NCBI RefSeq assembly: GCF_023375815.1 | Contig: NZ_CP067412.1 | Span: 1,612,001 to 1,676,000 of the forward strand | DNA: 64,000 nt | Source: Pseudomonas sp. HS6 | Lineage (GTDB): Bacteria; Pseudomonadota; Gammaproteobacteria; Pseudomonadales; Pseudomonadaceae | Direction: 5' to 3' | Shown here: piece by piece, positions 1-7,716 of the stretch | Position numbering within the stretch: the first letter of the stretch is position 1 | Layout of the letters: the number at the start of each line of letters is the position of its first letter | The notes under the pieces: model-generated | The model's database searches: none | What the model was told of the DNA's origin: nothing | What the model saw: the letters and a program-made list of their open reading frames with translations, nothing else | Program-made: the position numbers and the translations under genes

Positions 1-232
1 CGCCGAAGGCTATTACGAAAAAAATCCGCAACACGCTTACACGCTGAACAACCTGACAGCGAAGAAATCTGCCGACGGCTCGATCGTGATCCAGTTTGGT
101 GGCTGCAAGCCTGCGGTAGCGAACTGTTTGCCGATCATGCAGGGCTGGAACTACACCGTGCGGTTGTACCGGCCGAAAGCGCAGATTCTCAGCGGGATGT
201 GGACGTTTCCGGAGCCGAAGCCGGTTGAGTGA
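1..232 (+). CDS. DUF1254/DUF1214 domain protein, C-terminal part only
   Basis: The last 76 codons of a gene that begins upstream of the window; the frame opens at base 2 and stops with TGA at 230-232. The tail (IVIQFGGC, then GWNYTVRLYRP and a WTFPEPKPVE ending) reads as the C-terminus of the DUF1214 domain that closes DUF1254 proteins. These are usually secreted or periplasmic proteins of about 450-500 residues with no firmly assigned reaction. Two cysteines sit 8 residues apart in this piece and could form a disulfide. The gene is followed at once by a cluster of 20-nt repeats. The family call rests on the tail alone. Confidence 0.7.
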   Translation, partial: AEGYYEKNPQHAYTLNNLTAKKSADGSIVIQFGGCKPAVANCLPIMQGWNYTVRLYRPKAQILSGMWTFPEPKPVE

Positions 233-262
233 AGTTACTTTCCCTGACCCCAGGCCAGTGTC

Positions 263-350
263 TTTAAAGGGGACTGTCTTTAAAGGGGACAGATTTATTT
301 TCTGTTAAAGGGGACAGATTTATTTTATGAGAATCAATCTGTCCCCCTTT
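263..350. repeat. Cluster of AAAGGGGACAGATTTATTTT repeats (left)
   Basis: Three plus-oriented copies (a partial one at 263-275, full ones at about 280-302 and 305-327) are followed by one inverted copy at about 332-350, so the last two can pair as a hairpin. The same element recurs at 2097, 13649, 14608, 14802 and 14913, beside the RAYT gene. The cluster overlaps the last codons of the minus-strand EamA gene. Confidence 0.85.
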
Positions 351-1219
351 CTGACTCGTTGAATGAAGGGCAATTTCACCGAACCCAAGGCCAGCGCCAG
401 TAGAACCAGCAAGATAAACACCCAATCAAAGAGGCCTGGGTGCTGGCCGAGGACGAGCATAGAGCTGACGATGCCAAATACCGGAATCAACAGCGACAGC
501 GGGGCCACGCGCGACACCGGGTATTCACGCAGCAGCAGATTCCACCCCCAGTAACTGAAGTGCGTCGCTGCGTACACCTGGAACGCGAGTGAAAACAGCG
601 TCATGCCATTCAGTTGCGAAGGCACCGCGTTGAAAGGAGCGGAGCCGTGTAGCAGCCACGTCAACAGCAAGAGCGGGATGGGTGGAAACAAACTCGCCCA
701 GACGACGAAGGCGAAGATTTCATGCACTCTGGAAACCTTGATGACCACGTTGCCAATGCTCCAGGCCACCGCGCTGCCAATCACCAGGGCAAAACCTGCC
801 CTCGATACATCGCCGGGACTGCACAAGACAATCCCCACCAGTCCTGCAGCAGCCAACACACTGCCAATCAGCTGAGGCCCTCCCAAGCGTTCTCCAAAGA
901 AGAGCACGCCCCAGCCCAGCGTGAAGAATGCGCTGAACTGGATCAGCAACGACGCGCTACCCGGCGGTACGCCCCACGCGATCCCCTGATTGATCAACGC
1001 CCACATCGCGACACCGAAGATCAGCCCATAGGCCGCGATCCATCCGAAGGCAACTTGCGGACGTTTGACGAAAAATACCCAAGGCAAAGCCGCCAGTGCA
1101 AAACGTAACGCCGTCAACAACAGCGGGTCGATGCCGGCCAGCCCGAGTTTGGTGACGGGGAAGTTCAATCCCCAGACCGCTGTGACCGAAACGGCCAGTA
1201 CTAGATGTTTCTTTTGCAT
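320..1219 (-). CDS. EamA/DMT-family transporter (amino-acid or metabolite exporter type)
   Basis: About 299 residues with ten hydrophobic segments arranged as two EamA repeats (roughly residues 5-140 and 150-285). The start VWGLNFPVTKLGL and the later RVAPLSLLIPVFG closely resemble the E. coli cysteine/O-acetylserine exporter EamA, so export of a small metabolite across the inner membrane is likely; the substrate is inferred only. The start chosen is the ATG of MQKK, with AGGGGAAAGA seven bases upstream, and not the longer in-frame extension. It is divergent from an AraC-type regulator that probably controls it. The final residues (RKGDRLILIK) are encoded by repeat sequence, so the native C-terminus has been replaced or extended. 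Confidence 0.85.
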   Translation of the reverse strand: MQKKHLVLAVSVTAVWGLNFPVTKLGLAGIDPLLLTALRFALAALPWVFFVKRPQVAFGWIAAYGLIFGVAMWALINQGIAWGVPPGSASLLIQFSAFFTLGWGVLFFGERLGGPQLIGSVLAAAGLVGIVLCSPGDVSRAGFALVIGSAVAWSIGNVVIKVSRVHEIFAFVVWASLFPPIPLLLLTWLLHGSAPFNAVPSQLNGMTLFSLAFQVYAATHFSYWGWNLLLREYPVSRVAPLSLLIPVFGIVSSMLVLGQHPGLFDWVFILLVLLALALGSVKLPFIQRVRKGDRLILIK

Positions 1220-1327
1220 GATCAGTCTTTCCCCTGCACCGAACGGAAATGCTCGTGCAGGAGAAATATGCAAGCAATCGGCATGGCCTGCTTTCAGTCA
1301 CAGGCCAACTTTCATTAATATCGGGCC

Positions 1328-2101
1328 ATGCACGAAAAAACCGTACCGACCTACCAGAACACACCCCGCGATGCCGTCGTGACCGCACGTGACTACGCGG
1401 ATGGAACGCTGTTCCCGTTGCACGACCACCCGCGTGGACAGTTTGCGTATGCTGCCAGTGGCGTCATCACCGTCTTTACCGATCACGGCAACTGGGTCGT
1501 CCCGCCTCAACGCGGCATATGGGTCCCGGCGCAACTGCCTCACTCCATGCAGATGCGCGGCCCTGTCACGCTCCATAACACATACATCCGCAAACGCGCG
1601 GCGCAGCGTCTCGGGCTAGCGGATCAGTGTCAGGTGTTGGATGTTTCGCCGTTGCTGCGGCAGTTGTTGTTGAAGGCTATCGATGTGCCCTCGCACTACT
1701 CCACCCAGGGACGCGACGGTCATCTGATGGGGTTGCTGCTGCACGAAATTGCCGGGATGCCTGCGCTGTCACTCAATGCCCCGTTGCCGACAGAACCGCG
1801 TCTTGCGAAGGTGTGCCGCGAGTTCCTGGCCCAGCCCTCGCTGGAGGTGGGTATCGACGAAATGGCCCAACGTGCAGGCATGAGCCGCCGAACCTTTACC
1901 CGACAGTTTCGCGTGCACACCGGCATCAGTTACATCGAATGGCGACAGCAGGCCTGCCTGCTCTCTGCGGTTGTACAGTTGGGAAATGGCCAGCCAATCA
2001 CACAGGTCGCAATGACGTTGGGCTATAGCAGCTCGAGTGCATTCACAACGGCGTTCAAGCACTTGCTGGGAGAAGTGCCCAGTCGATACTTAGTACTTTA
2101 A
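1328..2101 (+). CDS. AraC-family regulator with N-terminal cupin
   Basis: 257 residues. An N-terminal cupin-like sensor (LHDHPRGQFAYAASG, then PPQRGIWVPAQLPHS) is followed by a C-terminal double helix-turn-helix (AQRAGMSRRTFTRQF and ITQVAMTLGYSSSSAFTTAF). This layout is typical of AraC regulators that sit beside and control a transporter gene, here the divergent EamA gene 108 bp away. The TAA stop lies inside the first repeat of the cluster that follows, and the protein ends abruptly after the usual PSRY tail motif. The ligand is unknown. Confidence 0.85.
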   Translation: MHEKTVPTYQNTPRDAVVTARDYADGTLFPLHDHPRGQFAYAASGVITVFTDHGNWVVPPQRGIWVPAQLPHSMQMRGPVTLHNTYIRKRAAQRLGLADQCQVLDVSPLLRQLLLKAIDVPSHYSTQGRDGHLMGLLLHEIAGMPALSLNAPLPTEPRLAKVCREFLAQPSLEVGIDEMAQRAGMSRRTFTRQFRVHTGISYIEWRQQACLLSAVVQLGNGQPITQVAMTLGYSSSSAFTTAFKHLLGEVPSRYLVL

Positions 2102-2173
2102 AGGGGACAGATTTATTTTCTGAAAATAAATCTGTCCCCTTTTGGGCTAAAAATAAATCTGTCCCCTTTTGGG
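2097..2173. repeat. AAAGGGGACAGATTTATTTT repeats (right), perfect hairpin plus extra arm
   Basis: A plus copy (about 2097-2120) and an inverted copy (about 2122-2144) form a near-perfect hairpin, and a second inverted copy follows at about 2150-2173. The cluster supplies the stop codon of the AraC gene on one side and abuts the stop of the DUF2986 gene on the other. Because both flanking genes end here it may act as a bidirectional transcript end. Confidence 0.85.
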
Positions 2174-2174
2174 A

Positions 2175-2339
2175 TCAGCTCTCAGTGGAAACGACCGAGA
2201 CTTGACCCGCTTCAGCTTCCAGCTTCAAACGATCAGCCTTGCTGATGTACTTCGGCTTGTTGCTTTTCGGCGCCAGTTTGGCGTTGGCCTTTTTGGATTT
2301 TTCCTTGAAGAGTTGTTGCAGTTTCTTCTGACGGTTCAT
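2175..2339 (-). CDS. DUF2986 small basic protein
   Basis: 54 residues, very lysine-rich (MNRQKKLQQLFKEKSKKANAK, then PKYISKADRLKLEAE). This is the whole length and the characteristic pattern of DUF2986 proteins, which are widespread in gammaproteobacteria and have no known function; the charge suggests contact with nucleic acid or the ribosome. The ATG at 2339 was chosen because the family starts with MNR. The stop lies two bases from the right-hand repeat cluster. It lies downstream of trmK on the same strand, with 52 bp between them. Confidence 0.8.
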   Translation of the reverse strand: MNRQKKLQQLFKEKSKKANAKLAPKSNKPKYISKADRLKLEAEAGQVSVVSTES

Positions 2340-2391
2340 GGTGTTTTGCCCTGCTTGAAAGTTGTTGAATGATATCAGCGCTGAGCCGGGT

Positions 2392-3087
2392 TCAAGCGAG
2401 CACTTCAGTAATCCACCGCACCTGCCGGGCCAGGTCCTGCACCTTCTCTTCGCACACGGCATGCCGTGCACGCCCGAAGTGGCTCAAGGTCTGCTGCTTG
2501 TGTCGCAACCGGTGCTGCCACTTGCTGACAAACGCCGGGCTGCGCGCCTGCATCTGCAACGGTCCGAAGTACAGTTCCTCAGGGGTGTAGGCCACGGGCC
2601 CGTCGCGTTCGGCAACGATGATTTCGTAGTCGAAGCGGTTTTCCCGCAAGAGTTCCTCGCAAAGGATCCGGTAGTCGTTGTCCATCAGCCATTGACGCAG
2701 CGGTTGCTCGCCGCCGTTGGGTTGGAGGATCAGGCGTTCGCGGCCGCTCAAACGTGCCTTGCCAGCCTCGAGAATGTCCCGAATGGTCTCACCGCCCATG
2801 CCGCAGATGCTGATCGCGCTGATTCCGTCTTGCGGTTCGATCGCCATCAAGCCATCGGCCAGGCGCACGGTAATCTGTTGGCCCAGATCATTTTCACGCA
2901 CGGTGCGTTCGGCCGAGCGGAACGGCGTCAACGCCATCTCCCCCGCCACCGCTGCTTCGATGGCGCCGCGACGCATCAACGCCACCGGCAAGTAACCGTG
3001 ATCCGAACCGATATCGGCCAGACGCGCACCGACCGGCACCTGCGCCGCTACGCGCTCCAGGCGCATGGACAATGTCTGTTCGTTCAA
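2392..3087 (-). CDS. trmK: tRNA (adenine(22)-N1)-methyltransferase TrmK family
   Basis: About 231 residues. The SAM-binding motif ADIGSDHGYLP near the N-terminus, the GMGGETIRDIL loop and QPNGGEQPLRQWL are the hallmarks of the TrmK (COG2384) family, which methylates N1 of A22 in tRNA; the cytosolic Rossmann fold fits. There is no ATG. I chose the TTG at 3087 (reads MNEQTLSMRLERVA) because AAGGGG lies six bases upstream; a GTG at 3120 would add 11 residues. The activity is known from Bacillus, and the role in pseudomonads is inferred from the family. Confidence 0.85.
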   Translation of the reverse strand: MNEQTLSMRLERVAAQVPVGARLADIGSDHGYLPVALMRRGAIEAAVAGEMALTPFRSAERTVRENDLGQQITVRLADGLMAIEPQDGISAISICGMGGETIRDILEAGKARLSGRERLILQPNGGEQPLRQWLMDNDYRILCEELLRENRFDYEIIVAERDGPVAYTPEELYFGPLQMQARSPAFVSKWQHRLRHKQQTLSHFGRARHAVCEEKVQDLARQVRWITEVLA

Positions 3088-3193
3088 CGGCAACCCCTTT
3101 TCACTTTGAGCGTCCGGCACCTGTGGCCGGATCGGGGCGCGATTCTGGGGGGCAGCGCGGTGTATTTCAAATTTATATGACCGGGTGCCTGAA

Positions 3194-3790
3194 TCAAACC
3201 AACACCGTCAACCAAGCCGACAGCAACAACAAAAACGCCAACCCGGCATTCATGCGCCTGAATGCCCGTGGCGAACCAAAGAACCGAGCACTGCCCACCC
3301 CCAGCAACGCCCACGCCGTCATGCACGGCAAGCAGACCAGCAGAAACACAAAGGCCAACAGGACCATCCGCGCACGCTCGTCGCCGTTACCGCCAAACAC
3401 ACTCACCACCGCCACGGCCATCATCCAGACCTTGGGGTTGATCAGTTGCAGGCCAGCGGCGCCGAACACGCTGAAGCCGTCATCACCCGCCGCTGCCGGG
3501 TCCAGCGATGGCGGCGTACTGCGAAAGATCTGCCACGCCAGCCAGCTCAACCACAACACCCCGGCCCAGGCCATTGCCTGCTGCACGCGGGGATAACGCA
3601 GCAGCGTTTCACCCACGCCGAGCCCGACCACCAACACCACCAGCGCCGCGGACAGACAGGCACCCAGGATAATCGGCAGCGTAGCCACCATCCCGCGCCG
3701 CGAACTGTGGCTCATCACCAGAATATTGGTCGGCCCCGGGGTGATCGAAGCAACAAAGGCAAACAGCAGAAAGGGCAACAACGATTCCAT
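3194..3790 (-). CDS. LysE-family amino-acid exporter
   Basis: 198 residues with six hydrophobic segments. The N-terminal ASITPGPTNILVMSHSSRRG carries the TPGPTN signature of the LysE/RhtB superfamily, and LQLINPKVWMMAV is the second conserved motif. Members export amino acids or related compounds by proton exchange. The AraC regulator immediately upstream on the same strand (51 bp gap) is probably its controller. The specific substrate is not readable. Confidence 0.88.
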   Translation of the reverse strand: MESLLPFLLFAFVASITPGPTNILVMSHSSRRGMVATLPIILGACLSAALVVLVVGLGVGETLLRYPRVQQAMAWAGVLWLSWLAWQIFRSTPPSLDPAAAGDDGFSVFGAAGLQLINPKVWMMAVAVVSVFGGNGDERARMVLLAFVFLLVCLPCMTAWALLGVGSARFFGSPRAFRRMNAGLAFLLLLSAWLTVLV

Positions 3791-3841
3791 GGCATGGACT
3801 CCGAATCAGAACAGAAGACCATGGTCGCGCTTGCGAGACGT

Positions 3842-4678
3842 TCAGTCTGGAAGGTTTGAGCAGCGCTTGCGGTAGTCCGCCGGCGTAAGGTGATAGGCGC
3901 GGCGAAACCAGCGGCCCAGATGGCTTTGATCGGCAAACCCGAGTGTGCTGGCGACGTTGGCGGGCGTCTCGCCCCGCGCCAGCATTTGCCGAGCCCGAGC
4001 CAGTCGCAACTGGATCAAGTAACCATGGGGCGCCAGACCGAAGGCCGACTTGAAGGCCCGGGTCAGACGAAAGCGGTCAACCCCGCAGGCCCGGGCCAGA
4101 TCATCCAGCCCGATGTCTTCGAAGGCATGGGCATGCAGATAGTCCCGCGCGACTTGCGCCACTCGCGGCAAGCGCGGATCGAAGGCCTGACGCTTGCGCC
4201 AGTCGAGGTGAGCCGTCAGTGAGCCCAACAAGCTATCGATAGCGCTCTGCCGCACGATGCGCAAGTCGCCGTGATGCAGGGCTAGAAAAGCCTGATTGAT
4301 GGAAGTGGCCAGGCGCGGATCCTGGCTCAGGGTATCGGCGAACCCGAGCTGACTGTTGTCCGGCGCCTGTTCGAACAGCGCAAGCAATTCGCGCTCCAGC
4401 CAGTGCGGATCGAGATAGAGCATGGCGTAAGTGAAGCCTTCCTCGGTGGGCGCATGCCCGTCATGGATCTCTCCTGGCTCCAGCATGAAAATCTTGCCCG
4501 GCGTACTGAAATGCCGCACCCGCCGGCAATCGAACTGCTGAACCCCTTGCTCGGTGACGCCCACCAGAAAGCTGTCATGCCAGTGCGGGTCATAGGCATG
4601 GCCCTGGAAATGGGCACGAATCGACTCGATCCCGGTGTCGGCATCCTGGGACAGGTCGATCCAGTTGCGTTTGTCCAC
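3842..4678 (-). CDS. AraC-family regulator with cupin domain
   Basis: 278 residues from a GTG start (MDKRNWIDLS) that has CTGGAG seven bases upstream; a TTG at 4762 would give 306 residues but lacks a comparable ribosome site. The N-terminal AraC-binding cupin (HAYDPHWHDSFLVGVTEQG, then GKIFMLEPGEIHDG) is followed by the two-helix-turn-helix domain (LARACGVDRFRLTRAFKSAFG and VASTLGFADQSHLGRWFRRAY). Regulators of this type often sense amino acids and control LysE exporters such as the one downstream. Confidence 0.85.
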   Translation of the reverse strand: MDKRNWIDLSQDADTGIESIRAHFQGHAYDPHWHDSFLVGVTEQGVQQFDCRRVRHFSTPGKIFMLEPGEIHDGHAPTEEGFTYAMLYLDPHWLERELLALFEQAPDNSQLGFADTLSQDPRLATSINQAFLALHHGDLRIVRQSAIDSLLGSLTAHLDWRKRQAFDPRLPRVAQVARDYLHAHAFEDIGLDDLARACGVDRFRLTRAFKSAFGLAPHGYLIQLRLARARQMLARGETPANVASTLGFADQSHLGRWFRRAYHLTPADYRKRCSNLPD

Positions 4679-4837
4679 GCAAGGCTCCAGAGAAATGGGT
4701 GCAACGGCTAAATTACCGCGCTTCGCGCCAGCGCGTTTAGAAGATTTGTGCAGGATGTCCAACGCAGACGGAGTGCAAATTTAATGAACCCTCAGTTTCA
4801 CCGGCCGCCTAACCGAATGACCATCAGGAGGTAGCTC

Positions 4838-5032
4838 ATGCAAATTGAAACCACGTGGGTCGTACTGGCTGTTGTTCTTGTGCTCGTTGAACTGTGGGCA
4901 ATCAACCGGGTGCGCAAGAGCGAAGGGAAATCGAGCAACAAGGGCGTCTGGATCGTACTGATCGTTTTTGTACCGTTGCTGGGACTGATCGCCTGGGCCC
5001 TGGCCGGGCCCAAACATGTCACCCAGGCCTGA
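4838..5032 (+). CDS. Small PLDc_N-domain membrane protein
   Basis: 64 residues with two transmembrane segments (VVLAVVLVLVELWAINRV and VWIVLIVFVPLLGLIAWALAG). This is the free-standing phospholipase D N-terminal (PLDc_N) module with its conserved WxxxVxxxPxxGxxxWxxxGP pattern; free-standing copies have no catalytic domain and no assigned function. A strong AGGAGG lies seven bases before the ATG. The gene is a single transcription unit closed by a clear terminator at 5059-5083. Confidence 0.8.
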   Translation: MQIETTWVVLAVVLVLVELWAINRVRKSEGKSSNKGVWIVLIVFVPLLGLIAWALAGPKHVTQA

Positions 5033-5058
5033 AACCTGAGAACAGCGCAAGAAAACCA

Positions 5059-5083
5059 AGCCCCGATCATTCGGGGCTTTTTC
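5059..5083 (+). terminator. Rho-independent terminator after the PLDc_N gene
   Basis: AGCCCCGA and TCGGGGCT form an eight-base-pair stem around TCAT, followed by a run of T. Confidence 0.85.
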
Positions 5084-5253
5084 ATGAGTGGCGGGTCTGT
5101 ATCGCACTGTGTACGGAACGCCTGCGGATACACACGCCCTTAACTCGGGAGCAAAACCGAAACAGCACGGATACACCGGCAAGCTTCAATGGACTCCAGT
5201 TCACAAGGGTTCAACTCGAACCCGGCCCCCCTTGATTGCAAAGGAGTCTTCCC

Positions 5254-6315
5254 ATGAAGCAAGCACTGCATACCACTGCTACCGGCAACACCCGTCGTCG
5301 CCTGCTCGGTCTGTCGATTCTGGCGACCGCCCTGATGCAATTCGGTGCGTTCGCCAATGCGCAATCGGCGACGCCGGAACCGGTCAAGACTGTAGCCGCC
5401 AGTGTGAGCGCCGACCTGCCCTTCGGCGCGCTGAAGCATGTGAAGGCCGGTGTGCTGGACGTGGCCTACGCCGAAACCGGCCCGGCCGATGGCCCGGTGG
5501 TGATTCTGCTGCACGGCTGGCCGTACGACATTCACAGCTACGACGATGTCGCGCCGATTCTGGCGGCCAAGGGTTATCGGGTACTGATGCCGTATGCCCG
5601 GGGTTATGGCGACACACATTTCCTTTCCGACAAGACCGTGCGCAACGGTCAGCCGGCGGCGCTGGCCAGTGACGTGATCGACTTCATGGATGCACTGAAA
5701 ATCAAACAAGCCGTGCTCGGCGGCTACGACTGGGGCGCGCGTTCGGCGGACATCGTCTCGGCGCTGTGGCCTGAACGAGTCAAAGCCCTGGTGTCGGTCA
5801 GCGGCTATCTGATCGGCAATCAGGCGGCCGGCAAGAACCCGCTGCCACCCAAGGCCGAGCTGCAATGGTGGTATCAGTTCTACTTCGCCACCGACCGTGG
5901 TGCGGCCGGCTACGCCAAGAACACCCACGACTTCGCCAAACTGATCTGGCAAACCGCGTCACCGAAATGGGCCCTCGACGACGCCACGTTCGACCGCAGC
6001 GCCAAGGCCCTGGAAAACCCCGATCACGTCGCCATCACCGTGTTCAACTACCGCTGGCGCCTGGGCCTGGTGCAGGGTGAAAGCCAGTACGAGGCACTGG
6101 AGCAGAAACTCGCCACCGCGCCGTCGATCAGCGTGCCGACCATCACCCTGGAGGGCGACGCCAACGGCGCACCGCACCCGGCGCCCGAGGATTACGCCAA
6201 ACGTTTCACCGGCAAATACGAATTCCGTCTGATCAACGGTGGTATCGGCCACAACCTGCCGCAGGAAAGTCCGCAGACCTTCGCCAAGGCAATCGTCGAC
6301 GCCGATCACCTCTGA
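5254..6315 (+). CDS. Exported alpha/beta hydrolase, epoxide-hydrolase-like
   Basis: 353 residues. The N-terminus (TRRRLLGLSILATALMQFG then ANAQS) is a signal peptide with a Tat-like RRRLLG. The mature part has HGWP at 87-90 (oxyanion loop), the nucleophile elbow GGYDWG with Asp159 in place of Ser, and a late His near 333. An Asp nucleophile with HGxP is the pattern of epoxide hydrolases and haloalkane dehalogenases, so ester hydrolysis is less likely. The ATG has AAGGAG upstream. A bidirectional terminator follows. The AraC/GlxA-type gene downstream is convergent, so nothing ties the two together. The natural substrate is unknown. Confidence 0.82.
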   Translation: MKQALHTTATGNTRRRLLGLSILATALMQFGAFANAQSATPEPVKTVAASVSADLPFGALKHVKAGVLDVAYAETGPADGPVVILLHGWPYDIHSYDDVAPILAAKGYRVLMPYARGYGDTHFLSDKTVRNGQPAALASDVIDFMDALKIKQAVLGGYDWGARSADIVSALWPERVKALVSVSGYLIGNQAAGKNPLPPKAELQWWYQFYFATDRGAAGYAKNTHDFAKLIWQTASPKWALDDATFDRSAKALENPDHVAITVFNYRWRLGLVQGESQYEALEQKLATAPSISVPTITLEGDANGAPHPAPEDYAKRFTGKYEFRLINGGIGHNLPQESPQTFAKAIVDADHL

Positions 6316-6324
6316 GGCGGCGAA

Positions 6325-6360
6325 TAAAAACGGCTCGTTACTTGACGAGCCGTTTTTCTT
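6325..6360. terminator. Bidirectional terminator
   Basis: AAAAACGGCTCGT, TACT, then ACGAGCCGTTTTT form a long perfect stem with A and T runs on the two sides. It lies between the convergent hydrolase and GlxA-type regulator genes, and the regulator stop codon lies within it. Confidence 0.9.
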
Positions 6361-7372
6361 TGGACGGTCGATAACCGAAATAAGCGCTGTAGCACTTGCT
6401 GAAATGACTCGGCGACACGAACCCACAGGCCACCAGCACATCCACCTGGGACAGCTCGGTGTGTTGCAGCAGACGCCGGGCTTCGGTGATCCGCAGTTCC
6501 ATGTAATAGCGCTGCGGCGTGGTGCCCAGTTGCTCCTTGAACAGTCGCTCCAGTTGACGTCGGGAGCGGCCGGCATACACCGCCAATTGCTCCAGTTCCA
6601 GCGGCTCTTCGAGGTTGGCATCCATCAGCTTCACCACTTCGCGCAACGGTGCACTGACGCTGATGTTTTCGGTCGGTTTGATCCGCCGGTAGCGCGATTC
6701 CTCGAACGCCAGAATGTCTTCGATACCTTCAACCAGCGCCTTGTCGTGCAGGCTCTTGATCCAGTCCAGCGCCATGTGGAAGGCGCCGGACGGACTCGAC
6801 GCCGTCAACCGGTCGCGGTCGATCACATAGGGTTCACTGCTGACCTGAGTCGCCTTGGAGATTTCTGCCAGTGCCGGTCGATGCTCCGGGTGAATCGCAC
6901 AGCGATACCCTTCCAGCACCCCGGCCCGCCCCAGAAACCATGAACCGTTCCACAACCCGGCCAGCAACACCCCCGCCTCGGCGGCCATTTTCAGCAGACC
7001 GATAAACTCGTCGCTGGCCTTCAATTCCGTGCGGTAACCGCCGCAGATCACCAGCAGGTCCAGTTCCTGTATCGCCCCAGCATCCAGTCGCGCATCCGGG
7101 CGAATGACCAGGCCCAGATCGCTGATCACCTCGCCATCGCTCAAGCCAAAGGTTCGCGTGGAAAACAGACCGGGGCGCAGCAGGTTCGAGGTAATGATGG
7201 TGTCCAGCGCCTGGGTAAACGCTGGCAGGGAAAAATGCTCCAGCAGCACAAAACCCGTGCGGGTCATGCGCCCTGCCCCGGAGGAAGGCTCGTTCAGGTA
7301 GCGAAGGTTCTTGCCCTTCATGCCACCGCTGAATTGGCGTCGTTCGATCAAGGTGTGGTCCATCGGTTTCAT
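6338..7372 (-). CDS. GlxA-type AraC regulator (DJ-1/PfpI domain plus HTH)
   Basis: 344 residues. The N-terminal two thirds is a glutamine-amidotransferase-like DJ-1/PfpI domain (TGFVLLEHFSLPAF, LLVICGGYRTEL, AGLWNGSWFLGRAGVL). The elbow residue is Asn in LWNGS where active amidotransferases have Cys, so it is a sensor and not an enzyme. The C-terminus is an AraC double HTH (LAVYAGRSRRQLERLFKEQLG, VLVACGFVSPSHFSKCYSAYFG). Relatives in Pseudomonas (GbdR, CdhR, ArgR) sense quaternary amines or amino acids. The ligand of this copy and its target genes are not evident; the MFS gene is divergent, 344 bp away. Confidence 0.85.
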   Translation of the reverse strand: MKPMDHTLIERRQFSGGMKGKNLRYLNEPSSGAGRMTRTGFVLLEHFSLPAFTQALDTIITSNLLRPGLFSTRTFGLSDGEVISDLGLVIRPDARLDAGAIQELDLLVICGGYRTELKASDEFIGLLKMAAEAGVLLAGLWNGSWFLGRAGVLEGYRCAIHPEHRPALAEISKATQVSSEPYVIDRDRLTASSPSGAFHMALDWIKSLHDKALVEGIEDILAFEESRYRRIKPTENISVSAPLREVVKLMDANLEEPLELEQLAVYAGRSRRQLERLFKEQLGTTPQRYYMELRITEARRLLQHTELSQVDVLVACGFVSPSHFSKCYSAYFGYRPSKEKRLVK

Positions 7373-7716
7373 TGTTGTAGCGCCATGCTAACCGCCGGGG
7401 CGGCAAAATACTCGGGAATGAACGCACCTGGCCCAAACCTGAACGACCGTGCCTGAGGCCTGCGTCCCAACGTCGCAGGCCACGTACCTTGGCAAACGCC
7501 ACACAAGGCTTAAAATCGCGTCTCCTCTTGCAGTCGCCCGACCGGCGCCTGCCCGCAGCCATGACAACCCTCAGGTTTGAACAGCCGGCCACTTTCACGA
7601 GCGCGCCAGGCTCAATCGTCCTGCCCGTTCGGCGGTCGTTTGTCTTCAACACACTTCGGCTTGGCACTCGCATGCGCAGAGGCGCACGTTCCGCTGTTCG
7701 ATCACTTGAGGTTTTT
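7373..7716. other. Intergenic region between the GlxA-type regulator and the MFS gene
   Basis: 344 bp between divergent genes. An in-frame extension of the MFS gene reaches back to 7489, but it is Arg-rich, lacks a hydrophobic start and has no good ribosome site, so it is treated as untranslated. I see no repeat, riboswitch or RNA gene here, only room for two promoters. Confidence 0.5.

Noticed and set aside
7489..7716. N-terminal extension of the MFS transporter
   Set aside because: The added 76 residues are not conserved in type, are Arg-rich and precede TM1; the ATG at 7717 has a better ribosome site.
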